The notes under the pieces were generated by a model, which worked only from the letters and a program-made list of their open reading frames with translations, did no database searches and was not told the DNA's origin. The position numbers and the translations under genes were made by a program. 64,000 bases of DNA from Streptomyces sp. Tue6028 (GTDB lineage Bacteria; Actinomycetota; Actinomycetes; Streptomycetales; Streptomycetaceae): the NCBI RefSeq assembly GCF_002300165.1, contig NZ_MLCE01000019.1, forward strand, positions 186,001-250,000. Reading direction: 5' to 3'. This document shows positions 18,594-27,275 of the stretch, in pieces. The stretch's first letter is position 1, and every line of letters begins with the position of its first letter.

Positions 18594-18621
18594 CCTGGGG
18601 TAAGGGGCGACACTGTCCCCC

Positions 18622-19581
18622 GTGAGACACGTCATCGCCCTCGATGTGGGCGGCACCGGGATGAAGGCCGCCCTCGTCGGCGCCGACGGCGAGCTGCTCC
18701 ACCAGGCCCGCCGCGCGACCGGCCGGGAACGCGGTCCGGAGGCGGTCGTCGAGTCGATCCTCGGCTTCGCCGCCGAACTGCGCGCCCACGGCGAGGAGCA
18801 GTTCGGCGATCCCGCGGTGGCCGCCGGAGTCGCCGTCCCCGGCATCGTCGACGCCCGCAACGGCATCGCCGCCTACTCCGCGAACCTCGGCTGGCGCGAC
18901 GTGCCGCTGCGCCGTCTGCTCGGCGACCGCCTCGGCGGCGTGCCCGTCGCCCTCGGACACGACGTACGCACCGGCGGCCTCGCGGAGGGACGCATCGGCG
19001 CGGGCCAGGGCGCCGACCGATTCCTCTTCGTCCCGCTGGGCACCGGCATCGCCGGGGCCATCGGCATCGACGGCGGCGTCGAGGAGGGCGCGCACGGCTT
19101 CGCGGGCGAGATCGGCCACATCGTCGTACGCCCCGGAGGGACCCCGTGTCCCTGCGGGCAGCGCGGCTGCCTGGAACGGTTCGCCTCCGCGGCGGCCGTC
19201 AGCCAGGCCTGGGCCGAGGCGTCGGACGACCCGTCGGCGGACGCGGCCGGCTGCGCGAAGGCCGTGGAGGCGGGCGACGCCAGGGCGGTCGCCGTGTGGC
19301 AGGAGGCGGTAGACGCGCTCGCCGACGGCCTCGTCACCGCGCTCACCCTGCTGGACCCGCGCACACTGATCATCGGTGGCGGGCTCGCGGAGGCGGGGGA
19401 AACCTTGTTCACACCGCTGCGTGCCGCCGTCGAACGGCGCGTCACCTTCCAGAAACTGCCGTCCATCGTCCCGGCGGCCCTCGGCGACACCGCCGGCTGC
19501 CTGGGCGCGGGCCTGCTGGCCTGGGATCTCCTCGCCGCCGGCACGACCGACACCATCGACCGCTCGGAGGTAACCACCTGA
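18622..19581 (+). CDS. nagK: N-acetylglucosamine kinase, ROK family
   Basis: 319 residues. The kinase phosphorylates GlcNAc at O6 with ATP. The N-terminal phosphate-binding loop is ALDVGGTGMKAAL, followed by GHDVRTGGLAEGR (catalytic Asp) and PLGTGIAGA. The ROK zinc motif is HIVVRPGGTPCPCGQRGCLE. GTG 18622 is used; a candidate AAGGGG site is about 15 bases upstream. It is joined to nagA with stop and start sharing one base (TGATG), forming the nagKA operon. Confidence 0.9.
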   Translation: MRHVIALDVGGTGMKAALVGADGELLHQARRATGRERGPEAVVESILGFAAELRAHGEEQFGDPAVAAGVAVPGIVDARNGIAAYSANLGWRDVPLRRLLGDRLGGVPVALGHDVRTGGLAEGRIGAGQGADRFLFVPLGTGIAGAIGIDGGVEEGAHGFAGEIGHIVVRPGGTPCPCGQRGCLERFASAAAVSQAWAEASDDPSADAAGCAKAVEAGDARAVAVWQEAVDALADGLVTALTLLDPRTLIIGGGLAEAGETLFTPLRAAVERRVTFQKLPSIVPAALGDTAGCLGAGLLAWDLLAAGTTDTIDRSEVTT

Positions 19582-20726
19582 TGGCCCCTAGCAAGGTTCT
19601 CGCCGGCGCCCGGGTGGTACTGCCCACCGGGATCGTGGACGGCGGCCGCGTGATCGTGGACGGCGCGCGGATCGCCGGGAGCGCTCCCCCGCAGCACGAG
19701 CACCTGGACCTGTCCGGCCACTGGCTGGTCCCCGGCTTCGTCGACATCCACAACCACGGCGGCGGCGGCGCGTCCTTCACCTCGGGGACGGTCGAGGAGG
19801 TCCTCCGGGGCGTGCACACGCACCGCCTGCACGGCACCACGACGGTCGTCGCCTCGACCGTCACCGGTGACATGCACGGCCTCGCCCAGCGCGCCGGGAT
19901 GCTCTCCGAACTGGCGGAGCAGGGCGACATCGCCGGCATCCACTTCGAGGGCCCGTTCATCTCCCCGTGCCGCAAGGGCGCGCACTCCGAGGAGCTGCTG
20001 CGCGACCCGGACCCCGCGGAGGTCCGCAAGCTGATCGACGCGGCGCGCGGCCGGGCGAAGATGGTCACCCTCGCCACCGAACTCCCGGGCGGCATCGACT
20101 CCGTACGCCTGCTGGCCGAGCACGGGGTGATCGCGGCGATCGGGCACACGGACGCGACGTACGAGCAGACGCGGGACGCCATCGACGCGGGCGCGACCGT
20201 GGCGACGCACCTGTTCAACGCGATGCCCGCGCTCGGTCACCGGTCGCCGGGCCCGATCGCGGCGCTCCTGGAGGACGAGCGGATCACGGTCGAGCTCATC
20301 AACGACGGCGTGCACCTGCACCCCGCCTCGCTGGAGCTGGCGTTCCATCACGCGGGCGCCGACCGGGTGGCGTTCATCACCGACGCGATGGACGCGGCGG
20401 GCTTCGGAGACGGCCGCTACATGCTCGGCCCGCTGGAGGTCGAGGTCGCCGACGGCGTCGCCCGTCTCGTGGAGGGCGGCTCGATCGCGGGCTCGACCCT
20501 CACCCTCGACCGCGCCTTCCAGCGCGCCGTCACGGTCGACAGGCTGCCCGTCGAGGGCGTCGTGGCGGCCCTGTCCGCCAACCCCGCCCGCCTGCTCGGC
20601 ATGTACGACAAGGTGGGCTCGCTGGAGCCTGGCAAGGACGCCGACCTGGTCGTCCTCGACTCGGACTTCGCTCTCAAGGGCGTCATGCGCAGGGGTGAAT
20701 GGGTGGTCGATCCCCAACTGGGATGA
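19581..20726 (+). CDS. nagA: N-acetylglucosamine-6-phosphate deacetylase
   Basis: 381 residues, amidohydrolase superfamily. It removes the acetyl group from GlcNAc-6-phosphate, giving glucosamine-6-phosphate, whose level signals to DasR. Metal-site motifs are DIHNHG (His57, His59), HFEGPFIS, IGHTDA and the later catalytic ITDAMDAAG. ATG 19581 follows GGAGG at 19566-19570 and overlaps the nagK stop. It also takes the product of MurQ, linking the chitin and cell-wall routes in this window. Confidence 0.95.
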   Translation: MAPSKVLAGARVVLPTGIVDGGRVIVDGARIAGSAPPQHEHLDLSGHWLVPGFVDIHNHGGGGASFTSGTVEEVLRGVHTHRLHGTTTVVASTVTGDMHGLAQRAGMLSELAEQGDIAGIHFEGPFISPCRKGAHSEELLRDPDPAEVRKLIDAARGRAKMVTLATELPGGIDSVRLLAEHGVIAAIGHTDATYEQTRDAIDAGATVATHLFNAMPALGHRSPGPIAALLEDERITVELINDGVHLHPASLELAFHHAGADRVAFITDAMDAAGFGDGRYMLGPLEVEVADGVARLVEGGSIAGSTLTLDRAFQRAVTVDRLPVEGVVAALSANPARLLGMYDKVGSLEPGKDADLVVLDSDFALKGVMRRGEWVVDPQLG

Positions 20727-20870
20727 TTCACGACATGGTTGCCGCACGGTGGTTGGCCCGGGGGTCTGGGCCGACCGCCGTTGTCTTTGGCATGATCGAA
20801 CCGCCGGAACAACCGGCAGGCGCTCAGTCGGCGTCCATTCCATGAATTTCTTCGGGGGAGGTCGTCCCAG

Positions 20871-21800
20871 GTGATCCTCACGGTCACGCTGAACACCGCT
20901 CTCGACATCACCTATCGCGTGCCCTCCCTGCGACCGCACTCCTCGCACCGGGTGACCGAAGTGACCGAACGGCCCGGCGGCAAGGGCCTGAACGTGGCGC
21001 GGGTGCTCGCCGCCCTCGGCCACGAGGTGACGGTCACGGGCTTCGCCGGCGGCGCCACGGGCCACACGGTGCGCGAACTGCTCTCGCGGACGGCGGGTGT
21101 GGTGGACGCGCTCCTGCCGGTGACCGGCTCGACCCGCCGCACGATAGCCGTGGCCGACGCCGCCACCGGCGACACGACCCAGCTCAACGAACCCGGCCCG
21201 GCGATCACCCCCGCCGAGTGGTCGGCCTTCCAGGCGGCGTACGAGCAACTGCTGTGCTCCGCCTCCGCGGTGGCCCTGTGCGGCAGCCTGCCGCCCGGAG
21301 TGCCCGTCGGCGCGTACGCCCAACTCGTCCGCACCGCACGCGCGCTGGCGGTCCCGGTGCTGCTGGACACCGGCGGCGAGCCGCTGCGCCGCGGGGTCGC
21401 CGCCCGGCCCGACATAGTCAAGCCGAACGCCGACGAGCTCGCCGAACTCACCGGCTCCCACGAGCCGTTGCGCGCGACCCGGGACGCCCGTCGCCGCGGC
21501 GCCCACGCGGTGGTCGCCTCCCTCGGCCCGGACGGACTGCTCGCCCACACCCCGGACGGCCACTGGCGGGCGGCCCCGCCGGCCCGCGCCCGCGGCAACC
21601 CGAGCGGTGCGGGCGACTCGGCCGTCGCCGGCCTCCTGTCGGGCCTCGTCGAGGGCCTGCCCTGGCCGGCCCGGCTGAGCCGGGCCGTCGCCCTGTCCAC
21701 GGCGACCGTGACGGCGCCCACGGCTGGCGATTTCGACCGCGCGGTCTTCGAGGACCTGCTCGGCCGGGTCACGGTGACCCCCGAGGTCAGCGCGGCGTGA
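20871..21800 (+). CDS. PfkB-family sugar kinase, 1-phosphofructokinase-like
   Basis: 309 residues. The start ILTVTLNTALDITY and GGKGLNVARVLAALG are typical of the 1-phosphofructokinase/tagatose-6-phosphate kinase branch. The catalytic motif is GNPSGAGDS, where GAGDS holds the base; the usual preceding N-T-V/T is N-P-S here. GTG 20871 follows GGGGGAGG. It lies 144 bp after nagA, in the same direction, and may act on a downstream sugar phosphate. The exact substrate is unknown. Confidence 0.8.
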   Translation: MILTVTLNTALDITYRVPSLRPHSSHRVTEVTERPGGKGLNVARVLAALGHEVTVTGFAGGATGHTVRELLSRTAGVVDALLPVTGSTRRTIAVADAATGDTTQLNEPGPAITPAEWSAFQAAYEQLLCSASAVALCGSLPPGVPVGAYAQLVRTARALAVPVLLDTGGEPLRRGVAARPDIVKPNADELAELTGSHEPLRATRDARRRGAHAVVASLGPDGLLAHTPDGHWRAAPPARARGNPSGAGDSAVAGLLSGLVEGLPWPARLSRAVALSTATVTAPTAGDFDRAVFEDLLGRVTVTPEVSAA

Positions 21801-21895
21801 TCACCCCATACTCCGCAGCCGATCACGTGTTCGTTAAGATCGGCGGCGACCACGGATCACCTGACCAGTGATCCGCTTCCACATGGGGGTAATTC

Positions 21896-22282
21896 ATGCA
21901 CAGCGCAAGGAAGTTCGCCCGCCTCGCGGCCATCGGCGCCGCCTCGGTGGGCCTCGCCGTCTCGCTGAGCTCCGCGGCGACCGCGGACACGGGCGACGGC
22001 GTCACGCGCGCCGCGGCTGCCCAGGAATGGGGCGGCGGCTGGAACAACACCCGGGACACCACCATCCGGGAGAAGCCCAGCACCACGGCTCGCAAGGTGG
22101 GCACGCTCAAGAAGGGCAAGATCGTGAAGTGCTGGGTCGCCGGGTGCAGCGGCACGCACAACGGCGGCGCCTACAAGTGCTCCAGCAGCTCACCGACCGA
22201 GAAGGACTGGCACGAGGTCCAGTGGAACGGCAAGAAGGCCTGGGCCGCGAGCCGTTGCCTTGAGTGGGGCCGCGTGGAGTGA
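21896..22282 (+). CDS. secreted SH3-like domain protein
   Basis: 128 residues. A signal peptide (about 1-30, ending ATAD) leads to a bacterial SH3-like fold: NTRDTTIREKPSTTARKVGTLKKGKIVKCW, then a short Cys-containing loop and KKAWAASRCLEW. Four cysteines could form two disulfides. Such domains bind cell-wall peptides or glycans. ATG 21896 follows GGGGG. The gene stands alone after the PfkB kinase. Confidence 0.78.
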   Translation: MHSARKFARLAAIGAASVGLAVSLSSAATADTGDGVTRAAAAQEWGGGWNNTRDTTIREKPSTTARKVGTLKKGKIVKCWVAGCSGTHNGGAYKCSSSSPTEKDWHEVQWNGKKAWAASRCLEWGRVE

Positions 22283-22305
22283 CCTGACCACGTCGGTGGA
22301 CGGAC

Positions 22306-22343
22306 GGCGGCTGTGCCCCGCTCTCGCGGGGTGCGGCCGCCGC
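22306..22343. terminator. imperfect terminator hairpin
   Basis: Arms around 22306-22321 and 22326-22343 (GGCGGC...GCCCCGC / GCGGGG...GGCCGCC) pair with small bulges around a TCTC loop. It lies between the convergent stops at 22282 and 22370. Confidence 0.5.
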
Positions 22344-22369
22344 TTCATGTCACGTGCCGGAGACGGGCC

Positions 22370-23332
22370 TCACTTGTCGAGCGACAGCTGGTCCAGGACG
22401 GCATCGCACTGGTTGCCCTGGTTGCAGGCGATCTCGATGACGTTGGTGCCCTTGTTGAGGTTGACCGGGGCCCAGGTCGTCTGCCAGCCCTTCTCCCAGT
22501 CGCCCTTCGGGGCCTGCGCGCCGATGAAGTTCGCCATCTTCAGCGGGTTGGTGTTCGCCTTGCCGTTCACGACGAGCGTCGCGTTGGCGTCCACACCCGG
22601 GATGCCGTAGCGCACGTTCAGGCGGTAGGAGCCGCTCTTCTGGATGCCGTTGACGGTCCAGGTCACCTTTGCGCCGACCTGGTTGAATCCGGCGACGTAG
22701 ACGCCGCCGTCGGACTTGGCGCCCTTGAATTCCGAGGTGACCGTGGCCCCGCCGTCCAGCCGCAGCGCCTTGGCGTCGATCTTCGGCAACTCACCGGTGC
22801 CGGGCACGGAGCTGGTGCTCGACGGCGTCGGGGACGCGTCCTGCGAGGACGACCCCGCCGGGGCGCCGTCGCCGTCGCCCTTGGCGTCGTCGTTCGAGTC
22901 GCCGCCCATCATGGCGATGCCGATGCCGATGACGACGGCCGCGACCACGGCGATCGCGCCGATGAGCAGGCCCTTGGTGTTGGGGCCGCGGCCACGCCCG
23001 CCGCCGTCGCCGGGCAGCGGCGTCCGGGTGGTGGGCGCGCCGCCGGGGACGGTCTCGGGGGCCGCGTAGTGCGGGTTCGGCTGACCGTAGCCCTGCTGCT
23101 GCGGGACCTGGCCGTACTGCGCGGTCGCGGCCTGCTGGCCGTACTGCGCGGTCTGTGCCTGCTGCCCGTACTGGCGCTGGCCCACCGGTCGCGTCCGGTT
23201 GACCGAGCCCGGGTAGCCGTAGCCGCCGCCCCCGGTGGGCGGGGTGGCTCCGTTGGCCTGACCGTCGGCGTACAGGTAGCCGAACGGGTCGTCGTCCTCG
23301 GGCGTGCTCGCGCCGTTGTCGCCGGGCGTCAT
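22370..23332 (-). CDS. membrane protein with CBM35/CBM6-like domain
   Basis: 320 residues. A Gln/Tyr/Gly-rich cytoplasmic region (about 1-120, with repeated QYGQQ) precedes one membrane segment (about 121-143). A Ser/Thr/Asp linker follows, then a beta-sandwich domain (about 185-320) with VYVAGFNQVGAKVTWTV and YRLNVRYG, which resembles carbohydrate-binding modules of family 35/6. A role at the cell wall is an inference. ATG 23332 follows GAGGAG. It lies just downstream of cdgB. Confidence 0.75.
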   Translation of the reverse strand: MTPGDNGASTPEDDDPFGYLYADGQANGATPPTGGGGYGYPGSVNRTRPVGQRQYGQQAQTAQYGQQAATAQYGQVPQQQGYGQPNPHYAAPETVPGGAPTTRTPLPGDGGGRGRGPNTKGLLIGAIAVVAAVVIGIGIAMMGGDSNDDAKGDGDGAPAGSSSQDASPTPSSTSSVPGTGELPKIDAKALRLDGGATVTSEFKGAKSDGGVYVAGFNQVGAKVTWTVNGIQKSGSYRLNVRYGIPGVDANATLVVNGKANTNPLKMANFIGAQAPKGDWEKGWQTTWAPVNLNKGTNVIEIACNQGNQCDAVLDQLSLDK

Positions 23333-23437
23333 CCCTTGGTCTCCTCAGCAGATGCGGTACACGGTGAATGGCGAGCCTACCCGCTCTCGCTGGACCAAAC
23401 GGGGGGTCTTCACCGCATCGACCCACTGACCTGGGTT

Positions 23438-25174
23438 TTATCCGGCACGCCGATGTTGTTTGGGACGAGACCGTTTCTCGACGTACATCCGTTCGTCAGC
23501 GGATTTCAACACCTCGTCCGCCGTCATCCCGCAGTGTGCCCATCCGATGCCGAAACTGGCGCCCACGCGGACGGCCCGCCCGTCGATCCGGATCGGCGGG
23601 ATGATCGCGTTCCGCAGCCGTACGGCGAGGTCCTGCGCGTCCGCCCGGCCGAGCCCGTCGGCGAGCACCACGAACTCGTCGCCGCCGAGCCGGGCGACCG
23701 TGTCACCGTCGCGGACGCCGCTGGTGAGCCGCCGTGCCACCTCGATGAGCACCGCGTCGCCCGCGTTGTGCCCGAACCGGTCGTTGATCGACTTGAAGCC
23801 GTCGAGGTCGCAGAAGAGCACCGCGAGCCCCTTGGTGCCGTCGTCGGTCTCGCCCTCGGGCGCCACCGTGTGCACATGGTGGTCGAAGGCGTCGTAGGCC
23901 TCGGGGCCGGAGCGGAAGTCGAAACCGTGGCCGTTGCCCTCGTAGGCGGGGTGGGCGTGCCCGTCGAAGGCACCGCTGCCGTCGTAGCCGGCGTTCGCGG
24001 CGGCCGGCAGCTCCGTGTACTGGCCGTGCCCGTACGCCGCGTCCAGGGAGGCGACAGCGCCGGGCGGGAGGGACTGCGGGCGCTGGCAGAGGCGGGCGCC
24101 GAGCCGGGAACGCAGCTCCGCGGAGTTGGGCAGGCCGGTCAGCGCGTCGTGCGAGGCGCGGTGGGCGAGCTGGAGCTCGCGGCGCTTGCGATCCTCGATG
24201 TCCTCGACGTGGGTGAGCAGGAAGCGGGGGCCGTCGGCGGCGTCCGCGACGACGGAGTTGCGCAGGTGGACCCAGACGTACGTGCCGTCGCGGCGGCCGA
24301 GGCGCAGCTCGGCCCGGCCGCCCTCGGCGGACGTCCTGAGCAGGGTGCCGATGTCCTCGGGGTGCACGAGGTCGGAGAAGGAGTAGCGGCGCATCGCGGA
24401 GGCCGGGCGGCCCAGCAGACGGCACAGCGCGTCGTTGGTGCGCAGGATGCGGCCGTGCTGGTCGCCGCCCATCTCGGCGATCGCCATGCCGCTGGGCGCG
24501 TACTCGAAGGCCTGGCGGAAGGACTCCTCGCTGGCGCGCAGGGCCTGCTGCTCACGCTCCAGGCGGACCAGGGCGCGCTGCATGTTCGCCCGCAGCCGGG
24601 CGTTGCTGATCGCGATGGCGGCCTGGAAGGCGTACATCTGGAGCGCCTCACGCCCCCAGGCACCGGGGCGCCGACCGTTGCGCGGCCGGTCCACGGACAG
24701 CACGCCGATCAGCTCGCCGCCGCCGGTGGAGCCGGAGGCGCCGGGCGAGTACATCGGCGCGAAGAGACGGTCGGAGGGGTGCCACTCGTCCTCGAAGCGG
24801 GGCGCGGGTCCGTCGGTGTACCACTGCGGGACGTCGTCCTCGTCCAGGACCCAGCCCTCGGTGTGCGGTATGAACCGGAGGTCGCCCCAGGCCTCGCCCA
24901 TGGTGAGCCGGCGGTCCCAGGAGGCGCGGGACCCGACGCGGCCGGTGATCAGGGCCTCGGCGGCGGAGTTCCCGGCGAGCGCGGCGACGACCAGGTCGCC
25001 GTCCTGGCGCACGAGGTTGACGCACGCGAGCTCGAAGCCGAGACCGGTGACCACGCCGTCCGCGACGGTCTGCAGCGTGTCGGCCAGGCTGCGGGCGGTG
25101 TTCATGTCCGCCATCACCTGATGCAGCTGCCGCAGGGTCGCCAGACGGACGTAGGGCTCCGACTCGGTCTCCAT
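23438..25174 (-). CDS. cdgB: diguanylate cyclase, GAF-PAS-GGDEF
   Basis: 578 residues, matching CdgB of S. coelicolor in order and setting. A GAF domain (about 20-190), a PAS domain (about 215-330, SEESFRQAFEYAPSGMAI) and a GGDEF domain follow. The active site RLGGDEFVV is intact and an RxxD inhibitory site (RDGD) sits five residues before it, so it should make c-di-GMP and be feedback-inhibited. About 100 low-complexity residues are inserted between DALTGLPNSAELRSRL and LAVLFCDLDGFKSIND. ATG 25174 follows GGGGGAGG. BldD, the c-di-GMP-binding repressor, is known to bind the cdgB promoter in S. coelicolor. Confidence 0.88.
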   Translation of the reverse strand: METESEPYVRLATLRQLHQVMADMNTARSLADTLQTVADGVVTGLGFELACVNLVRQDGDLVVAALAGNSAAEALITGRVGSRASWDRRLTMGEAWGDLRFIPHTEGWVLDEDDVPQWYTDGPAPRFEDEWHPSDRLFAPMYSPGASGSTGGGELIGVLSVDRPRNGRRPGAWGREALQMYAFQAAIAISNARLRANMQRALVRLEREQQALRASEESFRQAFEYAPSGMAIAEMGGDQHGRILRTNDALCRLLGRPASAMRRYSFSDLVHPEDIGTLLRTSAEGGRAELRLGRRDGTYVWVHLRNSVVADAADGPRFLLTHVEDIEDRKRRELQLAHRASHDALTGLPNSAELRSRLGARLCQRPQSLPPGAVASLDAAYGHGQYTELPAAANAGYDGSGAFDGHAHPAYEGNGHGFDFRSGPEAYDAFDHHVHTVAPEGETDDGTKGLAVLFCDLDGFKSINDRFGHNAGDAVLIEVARRLTSGVRDGDTVARLGGDEFVVLADGLGRADAQDLAVRLRNAIIPPIRIDGRAVRVGASFGIGWAHCGMTADEVLKSADERMYVEKRSRPKQHRRAG

Positions 25175-25361
25175 TCGCCCTCCCCCCTCGTCGAGACCTC
25201 GCAGCAACTCCAGGGTTCTCTCGGCGTACCAGGTGCTCTTCGTGCCTTCGCGCTTACGACTGGGTGTACCGCTCGGTGGACTGCCGGGTGCTTTCCCACG
25301 TACTGCTTGGTAGCTTCGTGCTCAGCTTCCCCGCCACTGAATCACAGCGCGCTCCCCACTC

Positions 25362-25376
25362 GGTACACAGGGTCAA
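25362..25376. promoter_or_regulatory. BldD-like binding site
   Basis: GGTACACAGGGTCAA fits the reported BldD consensus TnACnC(A/T)GnGTnA at 8 of 9 fixed positions (the first T is G). It lies about 190 bp before the cdgB start. Confidence 0.55.
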
Positions 25377-25390
25377 CAAAATATGGCCCC

Positions 25391-25406
25391 TGTGACTCAA
25401 GTCACA
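25391..25406. promoter_or_regulatory. perfect Crp-type palindrome
   Basis: TGTGACTCAAGTCACA has the exact TGTGA-N6-TCACA form of Crp/FNR-family sites, with perfect 7-bp arms. Streptomyces has a Crp homologue active in germination and secondary metabolism. The site is between cdgB and the flavin reductase gene. Confidence 0.6.
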
Positions 25407-25611
25407 GCTGAAGATGAACAATTGAGTGGGGTTTCTGCATTTTCATCGTGCGTTTACTGAACGCATGGTGGGGAGCTGTGCGGACACTGTGAGCGATTGT
25501 GGCCGGACGCCACGCGAACGTGTGCGGTCGCGATCTCCGTCTCCGGTCCTAGGACCTGTCTCGGGCCGGGGGCCGATGCGCCGCCCGGGAAGCGGCGACT
25601 AGCGTTTCGGC

Positions 25612-26175
25612 GTGCTGAAGACTTCCCCTGCCGCTCCATCCTCCGCATCCGGGCATGCTGAGGGGGTGAGCAACGACGAGTTCCGCGCCGCCATGACCCG
25701 GCTGGCCGCCGGCGTGGTCCTGGTGACCGCGCACGAGCCCGCACTGGACCCGGGCGGACCGCGCGGCGAGGACGTCGGCATGACCGCGACGGCCTTCATG
25801 TCCGTCTCACTGGACCCGCCCCTGGTCCTGGTCGGTCTGCGCGAGGGCTCCCGCATGGACGACCTGCTCGCCGAACAGCCGATGTGGGCCGTCTCCGTGC
25901 TCTCCGAGAGCCAGCGCCACATCGCCGGCCGCTTCGCCATGAAGGGCCGCATCAGCGACCGGCTGCTCTTCGAGGACATCCCGTACGTGCGCGGCAAGGA
26001 GGCCGGGGCACCGCTGGTGGGCGGCGCCCTGGCGACCCTGGAGTGCCGCACCGAGCAGCGGGTGGCCGCCGGGGACCACACCCTCGTCATCGGCCGCGTC
26101 CTCACGGCCGAGGTGCCGAGCGCCGACGGAGGACCGCTGACGTACTTCAAGGGCCGCTACCGGCAGCTGGGTTAG
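25612..26175 (+). CDS. flavin reductase-like FMN-binding protein
   Basis: 187 residues, split-barrel flavin reductase family. Typical pieces are FRAAMTRLAAGVVLVTA, MTATAFMSVSLDPPLVLVGL and the later LECRTEQRVAAGDHTLVIGRV. Members reduce FMN with NAD(P)H, often for a monooxygenase. No partner oxygenase is adjacent. GTG 25612 is used; GTG 25666 (VSNDEF) is an alternative that would remove a low-complexity leader. Confidence 0.82.
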   Translation: MLKTSPAAPSSASGHAEGVSNDEFRAAMTRLAAGVVLVTAHEPALDPGGPRGEDVGMTATAFMSVSLDPPLVLVGLREGSRMDDLLAEQPMWAVSVLSESQRHIAGRFAMKGRISDRLLFEDIPYVRGKEAGAPLVGGALATLECRTEQRVAAGDHTLVIGRVLTAEVPSADGGPLTYFKGRYRQLG

Positions 26176-26224
26176 CGCCCGCACCGCGGACGGCCGCGGC
26201 GTCGCCCCCGCGCGGGCGGGACGG

Positions 26225-27139
26225 TCAGCGCTCCAGGACGGTGACGTCGAGCGCGGCCAGCCGCTCCGGGTCGTTGAGGATGTCGATCACGGCGATCCGG
26301 CCGTGTACGACTGTGAAGGCGAGAACACTGGTCAGGTGCCCGCCGGTGATGCCGACGACACCCGCGGCGCCGTTGACGAGGGCGGGCCGCGCGGAGTGCG
26401 CGAGATGGGCGAAACCGATGGCGCCCGAGGCCACGGCGACCGCCCCGGTCGTCACTCCGGCCTCCGAGCGCGCCACGACGTCCGGGTCGAGCACCGCGAC
26501 GAGCGCGTCGAAGTCGCCCCCGCGCGCCGCCGCCAGGAACGCGTCGACGGCCTCCCGCTGCTGCGCGAGATCGGCGTCGGGCGCGGGCGCCCCGCCCTGC
26601 ACCCGGCGCCGGGCCCGGCTGGCGAGCTGCCGGGACGCCGCCGGCGTACGGCCCACGAGGAGCGCGATCTCCTCGAACGGCACCGCGAACAGGTCGTGCA
26701 GCACGAAGGCGAGCCGCTCGGCCGGCGTCAGCGTCTCCAGCACCACCAGCAGGGCGATGCCCACCGAGTCGGCGATCAGCGCCTGCTGTTCCGGGTCGAC
26801 GCCGCTGACGGGACTGAGCACCGGCTCCGGCATGCGCACCCCGGGCCGGTCCTCCAGGGGCTCCTCGCCGCGGGCCCGGCGGGAGCGCAGCATGTCCAGG
26901 CAGACCCGTCCGACGACGGTCGTCAGCCAGCCGCCGAGGTTGTCGACGTGACTCGCGTCGGCCCGGCTGAGCTTCAGCCAGGCCTCCTGCACGGCGTCGT
27001 CGGCCTCGGTGAGCGAGCCGAGCATGCGGTAGGCGACCGCGCGCAGATGACCGCGGTGCGCCTCGAACCGCTCGGCGAGGAACTCGTTCTCTCCGGGGGC
27101 CGGCCCGGCCGGCTCGCCGGCTTCGCTCATCTCGCTCAT
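26225..27139 (-). CDS. ECF sigma factor of the ECF41/SigJ type
   Basis: 304 residues. Sigma region 2 (about 20-90, RAVAYRMLGSLTEADDAVQEAWLK) and region 4 (about 125-180, TLTPAERLAFVLHDLF...EIALLVGRTPAASRQL) are followed by a SnoaL-like C-terminal domain of about 110 residues that replaces an anti-sigma factor in ECF41. The end DILNDPERL resembles the conserved NPDKL motif; the usual DGGGK motif is not recognisable. ATG 27139 has GAGGAG nine bases upstream; ATG 27148 abuts that site. The promoter region is duplicated and matches the ECF41 target motif, so autoregulation is likely. Confidence 0.85.
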   Translation of the reverse strand: MSEMSEAGEPAGPAPGENEFLAERFEAHRGHLRAVAYRMLGSLTEADDAVQEAWLKLSRADASHVDNLGGWLTTVVGRVCLDMLRSRRARGEEPLEDRPGVRMPEPVLSPVSGVDPEQQALIADSVGIALLVVLETLTPAERLAFVLHDLFAVPFEEIALLVGRTPAASRQLASRARRRVQGGAPAPDADLAQQREAVDAFLAAARGGDFDALVAVLDPDVVARSEAGVTTGAVAVASGAIGFAHLAHSARPALVNGAAGVVGITGGHLTSVLAFTVVHGRIAVIDILNDPERLAALDVTVLER

Positions 27140-27172
27140 GGGTCCCATCTCCTCGCAGCGGTCCGTCACAGC

Positions 27173-27244
27173 CATGACGGATCGCGGGACGCGAATGTGA
27201 CGCGGGACCATGACGGATCGCGGGACGCGAACGTGACGCGGGCT
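27173..27244 (-). promoter_or_regulatory. tandem 36-bp repeat carrying two ECF41-type promoters
   Basis: Two 36-bp direct copies (27173-27208 and 27209-27244) differ at one base in the middle and one at the end. On the minus strand each has a -35-like CGTCACA or CGTCACG (27196-27202; 27232-27238) and CGTC (27176-27179; 27212-27215), 16 bp apart. The published ECF41 motif is TGTCACA-N16-CGTC. The nearer copy would start RNA about 30 nt before the ATG at 27139. Confidence 0.65.
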
Positions 27245-27275
27245 GTCGGGTCGTGCGTCCGGGACCTGGCGGGGG

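Larger units (their letters stand above)
25175..25611. other. 437-bp divergent regulatory region of cdgB
   Basis: No gene is supported. The middle (25,360-25,450) is strikingly AT-rich and holds a BldD-like site and a Crp-like palindrome, listed separately. The rest is ordinary leader sequence. Confidence 0.6.

Noticed and set aside
18873..21563. Long minus-strand frame across nagK, nagA and the PfkB gene
   Set aside because: High-GC shadow frame; the + strand has overlapping starts, ribosome sites and clear enzyme motifs.
22313..25411. Very long + strand frame of over 1,000 codons
   Set aside because: It runs antisense to the CBM-like protein and cdgB, which have intact domains.
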